Part shown: in pieces, positions 32,266-39,227 of the stretch
Layout of the letters: each line of letters opens with the position of its first letter
How positions within the stretch are numbered: position 1 is the first letter of the stretch
Assembly: GCA_903828645.1 (NCBI GenBank)
Contig: CAIKNA010000266.1
Coordinates: 1-39,227 of the forward strand
DNA: 39,227 bases
Origin: an uncultured Bacteroidales bacterium
GTDB lineage: Bacteria > Bacteroidota > Bacteroidia > Bacteroidales > FEN-979
Reading direction: 5' to 3'
The notes under the pieces: generated by a model
What the model saw: only the letters and a program-made list of their open reading frames with translations
What the model was told of the DNA's origin: nothing
Databases searched by the model: none
Translations under genes and position numbers: made by a program

Positions 32266-34812
32266 TTACAGAACTTTTTCAGATTTCTCAATATTCGATA
32301 CGTTTACAACGATTTCATCTTTCTCGGCAATGTAGTCTACGGTGATGAGGTCATTTTCAGTGAGTTTTGTTTTAATGATCTCTTCGGCCAGGGTATCTTC
32401 AACGTATTTCTGAATTGCACGTTTTAACGGACGGGCTCCAAACTGTGCATCCCATCCTTTTTCTGCAATATAATCTTTTGCAGCAGGAGTGATGACAATA
32501 TGATATCCAAGATCCTCAGTCCGTTTATACAAGAGTTTAAGTTCAATGTCAATGATTTTATGAATATCTTCACGCTCAAGCGAATCAAAAATAACAATAT
32601 CATCGATCCTGTTAATGAATTCCGGGGCGAATGCTTTTTTAAGGGCATTTTCGATAACTCCTCTGGCGTGGTCGCTACTGGCAGCCTGTTTTGCTGATGT
32701 CGCAAAACCAACTCCCTGCCCGAAATCTTTAAGCTGCCGGGAGCCGATATTGGAGGTCATTATGACGATTGTGTTTTTGAAATCGACCCTGCGTCCAAAA
32801 CTATCCGTCAGCATGCCATCATCAAGGACCTGAAGTAACAGGTGAAAAACATCGGGATGGGCTTTTTCGATTTCATCCAGCAGGACAATAGAGTAGGGGC
32901 GCCTGCGGATTTTTTCGGTAAGTTGTCCACCCTCTTCATAACCGACGTATCCCGGAGGTGCACCAATCAGGCGTGATACGGCAAACTTTTCCATGTATTC
33001 ACTCATATCGATCCGTACCAGCGCATCTTCCGTATCAAACAGGTATCTTGACAATACTTTCGCAAGATGTGTTTTTCCGACTCCGGTAGGGCCGAGGAAA
33101 ATAAAGGTCCCGATTGGTTTGTTCGGATCCTTAAGACCTGCCCGGTTGCGTCTGATAGCTCTTACGACCTTTTTGATGGCATCATTCTGGCCGATTACTG
33201 AATTTTCCAATTCAGCCTCCATGTTAATGAGTCTGTCACTCTCATTTTTCGCAATACGTTGTACAGGTATACCCGTCATCATGGCAACTACTTCGGCAAC
33301 ATTCTCCTCGGCAACTGTCTGACGGTTCAGTTTTGCACTTTCCTCCCACCTCTTTTTTTCACGTTCCAGGTTGTCCTGTAACTTCCGCTCAGAGTCACGC
33401 AAGTCGGCGGCTTCCTCAAATTTCTGACTGTTTATTGCCAGCATTTTTTGCTTGCGGGTTTCTTCAATCTGGTTCTCAACCTCAATAATTTCCTGGGGAA
33501 CATTGATGTTTGAAATATGAACCCTTGCACCGGCTTCGTCAAGTGCATCAATTGCCTTGTCAGGAAGATACCTGTCGGTGATGTAACGGTTGGTCAGGGA
33601 AACGCATGCTTTTATCGCATCATCGGTATACGTAACAAGGTGATGGTCTTCATATTTTTCCTTGATGTTGTGAAGAATTTCGACAGTCTCTTCCGGTGAA
33701 GTAGGATCAACCAGTACTTTTTGGAACCGGCGTTCAAGTGCCCCGTCTTTCTCGATGTACTGGCGGTATTCATCCAGTGTGGTAGCTCCTATGCATTGAA
33801 TATCGCCCCTGGCGAGGGCTGGTTTGAACATGTTGGAGGCATCCAGCGAACCGGAAGCATTTCCTGCACCCACAATGGTGTGTATTTCATCAATAAAAAC
33901 AATGATGTTGGGGTTCTTCTCAAGTTCATTCAAGACCGCTTTCATCCGTTCCTCAAATTGCCCGCGGTACTTTGTTCCGGCAACCAAAGATGCAAGATCC
34001 AGTGAAACCAGGCGTTTGTTGAACAATGACCTGGCCACTTTCCGCTGGACTATTCTTAGCGCCAGCCCTTCAGCAATTGCTGATTTTCCAACACCAGGCT
34101 CCCCGATCAGAATCGGGTTGTTTTTTTTACGCCGGCTCAAAATCTGCGCAATGCGTTCAAGTTCCTTTTCTCGTCCGACAATAGGATCTAGTCGTCCCTC
34201 TTCGGCAGCTTTTGTAATGTCCCGGCCGAAATTATCAAGTACCGGGGTTTTCGATTTTGAATCCTGCGGTTTTTTCGGACTGCTGCTGAAACTTTTTCCG
34301 CCTTCTTCAGGATCTTCATCCTCTTCATCCTTGGGCAGGATATCCTGGGGATTAAACCGGGTCTCTTCATTCCCGTTAGTCAGAATGGCTTTAAGCTCAT
34401 CCTTGACTATTTCGTAACTAACCCCATAACTTATAAATGTCTTCGTCACAAGGTTGTTTTCATCTTTGAGAATAGCCAGTAGCAGATGTTCTGTACCAAT
34501 CAACTCGCTGTTAAATACTTTTGCTTCCAGGTAGGTAATTTTCAGGGCACGTTCAGCCTGTTTGATCAATGGCAGGTTCTCGCCACCGGAATTCTTTTCC
34601 TTGTGGCTGGCGACTGCCATTTCAACTTTTTTCCTGACCTCAGCAAGATCGACACGGAGATTGCGCATGATCCTTATTGCAAGGCCATCACCTTCCCGGA
34701 TAATTCCAAGCAGCAGATGTTCGAGGCCGATATAATCGTTACCCAACCGCTGTGCTTCTTCCCGGCTATATATTAAAACGTCTTTGACCCGTTGAGAAAA
34801 TTTAGCTTCCAT
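32266..34812 (-). CDS. clpC: ATP-dependent Clp protease ATPase subunit ClpC
   Basis: An 848-residue Hsp100 protein. Two Clp_N repeats occupy about 1-145 (NDYIGLEHLLLGIIREGDG; NSELIGTEHLLLAIL). An acidic/serine-rich linker runs about 148-190. AAA module 1 has Walker A GEPGVGKS at 237-244 and Walker B VFIDEIH. A UVR-type segment lies around 445-480. AAA module 2 has Walker A GPTGVGKT at 574-581 and VLLDEIEKAHP. The domain order and UVR region identify ClpC rather than ClpB (no long coiled coil) or ClpA (UVR present). It unfolds substrates for ClpP; a VGF tripeptide in GQGVGFATS (near residue 708) may be the ClpP-contact loop. clpC is divergent from gyrA across a 259-nt region, an order I recall from other Bacteroidota. 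No CtsR-like operator was recognised. Confidence 0.96.
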   Translation of the reverse strand: MEAKFSQRVKDVLIYSREEAQRLGNDYIGLEHLLLGIIREGDGLAIRIMRNLRVDLAEVRKKVEMAVASHKEKNSGGENLPLIKQAERALKITYLEAKVFNSELIGTEHLLLAILKDENNLVTKTFISYGVSYEIVKDELKAILTNGNEETRFNPQDILPKDEEDEDPEEGGKSFSSSPKKPQDSKSKTPVLDNFGRDITKAAEEGRLDPIVGREKELERIAQILSRRKKNNPILIGEPGVGKSAIAEGLALRIVQRKVARSLFNKRLVSLDLASLVAGTKYRGQFEERMKAVLNELEKNPNIIVFIDEIHTIVGAGNASGSLDASNMFKPALARGDIQCIGATTLDEYRQYIEKDGALERRFQKVLVDPTSPEETVEILHNIKEKYEDHHLVTYTDDAIKACVSLTNRYITDRYLPDKAIDALDEAGARVHISNINVPQEIIEVENQIEETRKQKMLAINSQKFEEAADLRDSERKLQDNLEREKKRWEESAKLNRQTVAEENVAEVVAMMTGIPVQRIAKNESDRLINMEAELENSVIGQNDAIKKVVRAIRRNRAGLKDPNKPIGTFIFLGPTGVGKTHLAKVLSRYLFDTEDALVRIDMSEYMEKFAVSRLIGAPPGYVGYEEGGQLTEKIRRRPYSIVLLDEIEKAHPDVFHLLLQVLDDGMLTDSFGRRVDFKNTIVIMTSNIGSRQLKDFGQGVGFATSAKQAASSDHARGVIENALKKAFAPEFINRIDDIVIFDSLEREDIHKIIDIELKLLYKRTEDLGYHIVITPAAKDYIAEKGWDAQFGARPLKRAIQKYVEDTLAEEIIKTKLTENDLITVDYIAEKDEIVVNVSNIEKSEKVL

Positions 34813-34894
34813 AAAATACTCTTTTTCAATATAAGTTCATTCAAATGACAAAAATCGAACCACTTTTGCAAAACAGATAAAATGTCAAGGCCCC

Positions 34895-34902
34895 CAAAAG
34901 TA
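34895..34902 (-). promoter_or_regulatory. -7-like element for clpC
   Basis: The minus strand reads TACTTTTG, matching TAnnTTTG, 82 nt ahead of the clpC ATG. The -33 TTTG is not present. Confidence 0.4.
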
Positions 34903-35014
34903 CGGATGAAATTACTAAATTATTGTTTAATGCTCTTTATTTATTAACATTCCCATGTTAGTAAGACACTAAAATAATTCATGGCCGGAAGGTGGTAGGA
35001 AACGGGATTTTTAC

Positions 35015-35022
35015 TACCTTCG
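35015..35022 (+). promoter_or_regulatory. Possible -7-like element for gyrA
   Basis: TACCTTCG is one base from TAnnTTTG, about 50 nt before the gyrA start, in the clpC-gyrA divergent region. It is the best candidate seen; the -33 box is missing. Confidence 0.3.
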
Positions 35023-35071
35023 TAATATAATTAAAAATATTTTATGTATCTGAATATCAGTTAAATAATTA

Positions 35072-37654
35072 ATGGTGAGAGATGATATGGAATCGGGAGA
35101 AAAAATAGTACAGGTAAATATTGAAAATCAAATGAAGACCGCCTACATTGATTATGCAATGTCGGTGATAGTTCAAAGAGCATTGCCTGATGTACGGGAT
35201 GGTTTGAAACCAGTTCACAGGCGCGTATTATTTGGCATGTATGAGCTTGGTGTTCTTTCAAACCGGGCTTATAAAAAATCAGCCAGAATAGTAGGGGAGG
35301 TCCTCGGAAAGTTTCATCCCCACGGTGATACCTCTGTTTATGATGCAATGGTCAGGATGGCCCAGGAATGGAGTTTACGCTATCCTTTGGTTGACGGGCA
35401 GGGGAACTTCGGTTCCATGGACGGCGACAATCCTGCCGCCATGCGATATACGGAGGCCCGCCTTCAGAAGATTGCAGAAGAAATGGTTGCAGACATTGAA
35501 AAAGACACTGTTGATTATCAGCTGAATTTTGATGATACCCTGAAGGAGCCAACAGTTATGCCTTCGCGGATTCCAAACCTGCTGATAAATGGTGCATCAG
35601 GAATTGCAGTCGGAATGGCCACCAACATGGCTCCTCACAATCTGGGTGAAGTTGCTGATGGCATTATAGCCTATATAGATAACCGAGCAATCACAATCCC
35701 TGAATTGATGCAGTACATCAAGGCTCCTGATTTTCCGACCGGTGGAATTATTTACGGATATGAAGGGGTAAAAGATGCCTTCGAGACAGGCAGGGGCAGG
35801 ATTGTGATCCGGGGAGAGACTAAAATTGAACAGGACGACCACGGAAGGGAAAGGATCATTGTCAGTTCAGTGCCTTACCAGGTTAACAAGGCTGAAATGA
35901 TCAAGAAAACCGCCGATCTGGTCAATGATAAAAAACTTGACGGCATATCGGATATCCGTGATGAGTCAGACCGCAACGGGGTTCGTATCGTATATGTGCT
36001 CAAACGTGAAGCGATCACAAACGTGGTATTGAACAAATTATACCAGATGACTGCGTTGCAAACCTCTTTCAATGTAAACAACATCGCACTGGTCAAAGGG
36101 CGTCCGATGATGTTGACGCTGAAGGATATGATCGTTCATTACGTTGAACACCGTCATGAGGTAATTATCCGCAGAACTAAATTTGACCTGTCGGAGGCAC
36201 TTAAAAGAGCTCACATCCTGGAGGGGCTGCTCATAGCACTTGACAATCTTGATGCGGTGATTGCACTGATCAGGGCTTCCCAAACACCGGATGAGGCGAA
36301 AGCCGGGTTGATGACAAGCTTCGGGTTAAGTGAAATCCAGGCAAAGGCGATCCTTGAAATGCGTTTACAGCGGCTGACCGGTCTCGAACGTGATAAGATC
36401 AAGGCAGAGTATCTGGAACTGATGAAACTGGTAGAATACCTCAACAGTGTTCTGGCAGATGAATCGCTGAGGATGAACATTATTAAGGATGATCTCAGGG
36501 AAGTAAAAGAAAAATTCGGAGATGAGCGCAGATCTCAGATCGAACATGCAGCATCAGATTTCAGAATTGAAGATACGATTCCGGATGAAAATGTAGTTAT
36601 CACGATTTCACACATGGGGTATATCAAAAGGACTCCGCTTACTGAATACCGCGTGCAAAACAGGGGAGGACGCGGTGTTAAGGGAACCGATATCCGTGAC
36701 GAGGACTTCCTCGAGCATCTTTTTGTAGCCACAAACCATAACTACCTGTTATTCTTTACTGAAAAAGGTAAATGTTTCTGGCTCAGGGTATATGAAATTC
36801 CTGAGGGTGGAAAAACTTCCAAGGGAAGGGCTATTCAGAACCTTGTAAACATTGAACCGGATGACAAGGTCAGGGCCTTCATCAATGTCAAGAATTTAAA
36901 AGACGAAGCCTATATTTCAGGTAATTTTATCATCCTGGCAACCAAGAAAGGGACCATAAAAAAGACCTCCCTTGAAGCCTATTCCCGGCCTCGTCAAAAC
37001 GGGATAAACGCAATCACCATCAATGAAGGCGACCAGTTGCTTGAGGCGAAGCTTACCGAGGGGACAGACGAAGTGGTGATGGCGTTAAAGTCAGGCCGTG
37101 CAATCAGGTTTAACGAAAAAACCGTTCGTCCGATGGGACGCAATGCAGCTGGTGTGCGTGGCATCTCATTCGCTGGTGCCGATGATGAGGTTATCGGGAT
37201 GATTTGCATTCCGTTGGATAAAAAATGTGAAGTCTTGGTTGTTTCTGAAAAAGGATATGGGAAGCGTTCGGATCTGGACGACTATCGTATAACAAACCGA
37301 GGTGGAAAAGGGGTAAAAACCCTGAATATTACAGAAAAAACAGGATCAGTTATAGCTGTGAAAGAAGTAACAGATAACGATGATTTGATGATTATCAACC
37401 GCTCCGGGGTTATCATCCGGATGGCAGTTGCAAACCTCCGGGTGATGGGTCGTGCAACCCAGGGAGTTCGCCTGATAAAAATCGATGAGGGTGATTCCAT
37501 TGCAGCTGTGGCAAAGGTTGACGTGGAAGTATCACCGGATATCGCCGATGATTTGATGGATGAAAATCCCGGCATGAAAGATGAGATGGCAGATATTCAG
37601 CCGGATCAACCTGCTGTGAATGATAGAACAGATGAAGGTGAAACAGAAAATTAA
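35072..37654 (+). CDS. gyrA: DNA gyrase subunit A
   Basis: An 860-residue type IIA topoisomerase subunit. The N-terminal breakage-reunion domain shows [29 protein letters not shown] (25-53), [10 protein letters not shown] at 82-91, and the catalytic Tyr126 in [10 protein letters not shown]. The C-terminal beta-pinwheel carries the GyrA box QNRGGRG, which separates GyrA from ParC. An acidic tail follows after about residue 820. With GyrB it introduces negative supercoils. The ATG at 35072 gives five residues before Met6 (35087), and homologous proteins could start at either. In the quinolone-resistance region the residue matching E. coli Ser83 is Thr87 and Asp87 is Asp91. It is divergent from clpC and followed 89 nt later by a TPR gene with its own -7 element. 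Confidence 0.97.
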   Translation: MVRDDMESGEKIVQVNIENQMKTAYIDYAMSVIVQRALPDVRDGLKPVHRRVLFGMYELGVLSNRAYKKSARIVGEVLGKFHPHGDTSVYDAMVRMAQEWSLRYPLVDGQGNFGSMDGDNPAAMRYTEARLQKIAEEMVADIEKDTVDYQLNFDDTLKEPTVMPSRIPNLLINGASGIAVGMATNMAPHNLGEVADGIIAYIDNRAITIPELMQYIKAPDFPTGGIIYGYEGVKDAFETGRGRIVIRGETKIEQDDHGRERIIVSSVPYQVNKAEMIKKTADLVNDKKLDGISDIRDESDRNGVRIVYVLKREAITNVVLNKLYQMTALQTSFNVNNIALVKGRPMMLTLKDMIVHYVEHRHEVIIRRTKFDLSEALKRAHILEGLLIALDNLDAVIALIRASQTPDEAKAGLMTSFGLSEIQAKAILEMRLQRLTGLERDKIKAEYLELMKLVEYLNSVLADESLRMNIIKDDLREVKEKFGDERRSQIEHAASDFRIEDTIPDENVVITISHMGYIKRTPLTEYRVQNRGGRGVKGTDIRDEDFLEHLFVATNHNYLLFFTEKGKCFWLRVYEIPEGGKTSKGRAIQNLVNIEPDDKVRAFINVKNLKDEAYISGNFIILATKKGTIKKTSLEAYSRPRQNGINAITINEGDQLLEAKLTEGTDEVVMALKSGRAIRFNEKTVRPMGRNAAGVRGISFAGADDEVIGMICIPLDKKCEVLVVSEKGYGKRSDLDDYRITNRGGKGVKTLNITEKTGSVIAVKEVTDNDDLMIINRSGVIIRMAVANLRVMGRATQGVRLIKIDEGDSIAAVAKVDVEVSPDIADDLMDENPGMKDEMADIQPDQPAVNDRTDEGETEN

Positions 37655-37690
37655 TTTGTGCCAAGCAACATATAATCAACCGGTATTTTT

Positions 37691-37698
37691 TATCTTTG
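37691..37698 (+). promoter_or_regulatory. -7-like element for the TPR gene
   Basis: TATCTTTG matches TAnnTTTG and covers the in-frame TTG at 37696. This makes that TTG an unlikely start codon and supports the ATG at 37744 with a leader of about 42 nt. Confidence 0.48.
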
Positions 37699-37743
37699 CC
37701 GGCTAAAAATCAACTCAACAGTGTCATCCTAATAATCAAATCG

Positions 37744-38931
37744 ATGAAAAAAGTTGCCTTACTTTTGGTATTGGTCACCTCCTTTACCATTGCATTCGGA
37801 CAGAAAAATGTCCGGCAGTCTGCGTCCAATTACCTGAAAGATGGAAAATTAGACAAGGCTATGGAAGCAATCAACCAATGTATCCTGGATGCCAGTACTG
37901 CTCAGGATGCCAAAGCGTGGTTCATCCGTGGGAATGTGTACCTCGAAATTTCCAATACCAAAGAGGAGAAATTCAAGGCACTTGATGCTGACCCACTTTC
38001 AAAAGCCTTGGAGTCGTATCGCAAAGCGATTGAATTTGATCCTAAAAAGGAATACTATGATGATATCCTTGCAAAGTTGAATTGGCAGAGAAATAATTAT
38101 TACAACAGTGCTGTTGAAAATTACAACAAAAAACTATATAAGGAGGCAATGGTCAATTTTGGCAGGGGAGCGGAAGTTTTGGAACTTGCAAAAGTTTCTG
38201 ATACGATCTCTTTGTTGAATGCTGCCACCTGTGCATCCCTTGCAAATGAGAAAGAAGCCTCAAAGCAATTCTACGGTAAATTGCTAAAGGCAAACTATAA
38301 ATCACCGGTTGTATATATTACTTTATCAGATATTTATCGTCAGGATAAAGATTCAGCAAACGCTTTAAAATATGTTCGGATAGGAGAACAGGCTTACCCA
38401 AATGATCTGCGGCTGTTTCTTGCTGAAACAAATATTTACCTGACTTTTAACAACACACCCAAGGCGTTGAGCAACTTAAAAGTAGCAATGGCAAAAGATT
38501 CGACTAACTATTCCGTTGCCTTTGCACTTGGAACAATATACGATAATATTTCCAATGATACCACCAAGAGTCCCGCTCAACGCGCTGCAGCATTTGATAA
38601 TGCAATAGGGGCTTACACAAAATCAATCCGGTTGAATCCCGAGTACTTTGAAGGAAACTATAACCTGGGAGCGTTGTATGTTAATAAAGCGGCATCGATC
38701 AATGATGAAGCCACAAAACTACCGTTGGAGGAAACGGCCAAGTTTGATAAATTGAAAAAGGAAGCTGACAGCTACCTGGAAAAAGCCTTGCCTTATCTGG
38801 AAAAGGCAACAGAGCTTCAACCGGCCGATATAAATACATTATTCACTTTGAAACAGATTTATTCACGGACAAATAAGCCGGATAAGGTGAAATCCGTGCA
38901 GGAAAAAATTAACGCCATCCAAAAGAAGTAG
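37744..38931 (+). CDS. Secreted tetratricopeptide-repeat protein
   Basis: From the ATG at 37744 it has 395 residues, starting MKKVALLLVLVTSFTIAFGQKN, a signal peptide ending near residue 19. The frame extends upstream to a TTG at 37696, but this lies in a -7 element. The mature protein consists of TPR-type repeats: DGKLDKAMEAINQCI, AKAWFIRGNVYLEI, PLSKALESYRKAIEFDPK, KYVRIGEQAYPNDLRLFLAET, KALSNLKVAMAKDSTNYSVAF, NAIGAYTKSIRLNPEYFEGNYNLGALY and LEKALPYLEKATELQPADINT. No cysteine suitable for lipidation follows the signal, so it is probably a soluble periplasmic protein. TPRs mediate protein-protein contacts; the partner is unknown. I recall a TPR gene downstream of gyrA in other Bacteroidota. 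A strong hairpin terminator follows. Confidence 0.9.
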   Translation: MKKVALLLVLVTSFTIAFGQKNVRQSASNYLKDGKLDKAMEAINQCILDASTAQDAKAWFIRGNVYLEISNTKEEKFKALDADPLSKALESYRKAIEFDPKKEYYDDILAKLNWQRNNYYNSAVENYNKKLYKEAMVNFGRGAEVLELAKVSDTISLLNAATCASLANEKEASKQFYGKLLKANYKSPVVYITLSDIYRQDKDSANALKYVRIGEQAYPNDLRLFLAETNIYLTFNNTPKALSNLKVAMAKDSTNYSVAFALGTIYDNISNDTTKSPAQRAAAFDNAIGAYTKSIRLNPEYFEGNYNLGALYVNKAASINDEATKLPLEETAKFDKLKKEADSYLEKALPYLEKATELQPADINTLFTLKQIYSRTNKPDKVKSVQEKINAIQKK

Positions 38932-38942
38932 GGAAGAAGATT

Positions 38943-38985
38943 TATCAGGAGACTCATCCAATTTGGATATTCTCCTGATATTTTT
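38943..38985 (+). terminator. Strong nested-hairpin terminator after the TPR gene
   Basis: TATCAGGAGA (38943-38952) pairs with TCTCCTGATA (38971-38980), followed directly by TTTTT. Inside the loop, ATCCAA and TTGGAT around a single T form a second inverted repeat, so the whole can fold as an extended hairpin. Confidence 0.87.
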
Positions 38986-39035
38986 ATATTTTCTACTTAA
39001 CATAATATTAATTATAAGACAAATAAAAAAGTGTA

Positions 39036-39043
39036 TATATTTG
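39036..39043 (+). promoter_or_regulatory. -7-like element for the gene at the right edge
   Basis: TATATTTG matches TAnnTTTG. Transcription would begin near 39047, giving a leader of about 55 nt that contains a tandem repeat. No -33 TTTG at the right distance. Confidence 0.38.
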
Positions 39044-39070
39044 AGCATCAGTCCGTTACAAGTATCGAAA

Positions 39071-39090
39071 AATGGCCTAAAATGGCCTAA
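39071..39090 (+). repeat. Tandem 10-bp repeat containing two minimal ATG-GCC-TAA units
   Basis: The sequence AATGGCCTAA occurs twice in direct tandem (39071-39080 and 39081-39090). Each copy contains ATG GCC TAA, a complete two-codon reading frame. It lies in the presumed leader of the downstream gene. Confidence 0.85.
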
Positions 39091-39102
39091 AACTGACAAA
39101 AA

Positions 39103-39227
39103 ATGAAGAAAATAACACTCAAACAGATCACAAGTCCCGAAGTATCAAGCATTTACGCAAAGCGGAATTGCTATAGTCTTTCGCTCGGAAACGGGATAAC
39201 TGTCAGATTTTCAAGCGCTCGGGATGC
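39103..39227 (+). CDS. Unidentified protein, partial (runs off right edge)
   Basis: An ATG at 39103 opens a frame that stays open to the end of the window (41 codons and two bases), starting MKKITLKQITSPEVSS and continuing IYAKRNCYSLSLGNGITVRF. It is basic and shows no signal peptide. The fragment is too short to assign to a family. The upstream -7-like element at 39036 and the preceding TPR-gene terminator are consistent with the start of a new transcription unit. It could be a real gene or, less likely, an accidental frame. Confidence 0.5.
   Translation, partial: MKKITLKQITSPEVSSIYAKRNCYSLSLGNGITVRFSSARD

Noticed and set aside
33824-34417. Open frame of 197 codons, serine-rich product, plus strand
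   Set aside because: Antisense to clpC; the serine runs are the complement of acidic/lysine codons in ClpC's linker region.
37696-37743. Extended TTG start for the TPR protein
   Set aside because: The TTG is part of the -7 element TATCTTTG; the ATG at 37744 begins a clean signal peptide.
1-39227. tRNA/rRNA genes, CRISPR array, insertion sequence, prophage, or defence island
   Set aside because: Nearly all sequence is explained by core metabolic and housekeeping genes. No regularly spaced repeats, transposase or integrase motifs, or tRNA-like folds were seen by eye, although a covariance-model scan was not possible.

Overview
The window is chromosomal DNA from a member of the Bacteroidota, probably Bacteroidales-like. 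Evidence for this placement: three secreted peptidases carry type IX secretion (T9SS) C-terminal sorting domains. The RNA polymerase omega subunit, BamD and the GlmU-like enzyme are of the forms found in this phylum. The gene orders bamD-rpoZ-coaBC-DUF4835-recN and clpC/gyrA/TPR are familiar from Bacteroidota. Intergenic regions carry the phylum's TAnnTTTG (-7) promoter element, twice with a TTTG (-33) box at the right distance, and Shine-Dalgarno sequences are mostly absent. I saw no rRNA, tRNA, CRISPR array, insertion sequence or prophage. No stretch longer than 300 bases lacks a gene.

Layout. (1) 1-2875, minus strand: serA (cut by the left edge) and serC for serine synthesis, then a secreted protein of unknown function. 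(2) 3042-8312, plus strand: a LuxC-like acyl-CoA reductase, zinc-independent ribosomal protein L31 (type B), an alternative GlmU-type enzyme and Lon protease. (3) 8321-12269, minus strand: two tandem M1 aminopeptidases with T9SS tails. They are divergent from an orphan peptide-binding lipoprotein at 12376-14004, which overlaps a convergent PhnP-like metallohydrolase. (4) 14965-18131, plus strand: a compact operon of a small unknown protein, dapA and a T9SS M14 carboxypeptidase. (5) 18141-20326, minus strand: an alpha-oxoamine synthase (serine palmitoyltransferase/KBL-like) followed 2 nt later by a polytopic membrane protein of unknown function.

(6) 20469-26380, plus strand: bamD, rpoZ, coaBC, a DUF4835 protein, recN and fabI, a housekeeping run. 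(7) 26452-32145, plus strand: etfB, etfA, a membrane cytochrome-b/2x[4Fe-4S] protein, a CCG-domain (HdrB-like) protein and a long acyl-CoA dehydrogenase. This looks like a complete route from acyl-CoA oxidation to the quinone pool through a two-subunit version of the ETF:methylmenaquinone oxidoreductase (EMO) type. (8) 32266-39227: clpC (minus), gyrA (plus), a TPR protein (plus), and the first 41 codons of an unidentified gene cut by the right edge.

The most interesting points are the split EMO-type operon, the tightly coupled oxoamine synthase/membrane protein pair, the partnerless acyl-CoA reductase, the twin M1 peptidases beside a lone peptide-binding lipoprotein, and a tandem pair of minimal ATG-GCC-TAA units ahead of the gene at the right edge. 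Most of the window is ordinary core genome. I did not find a clearly novel defence or mobile system. All assignments come from reading the sequence; no database search was run.
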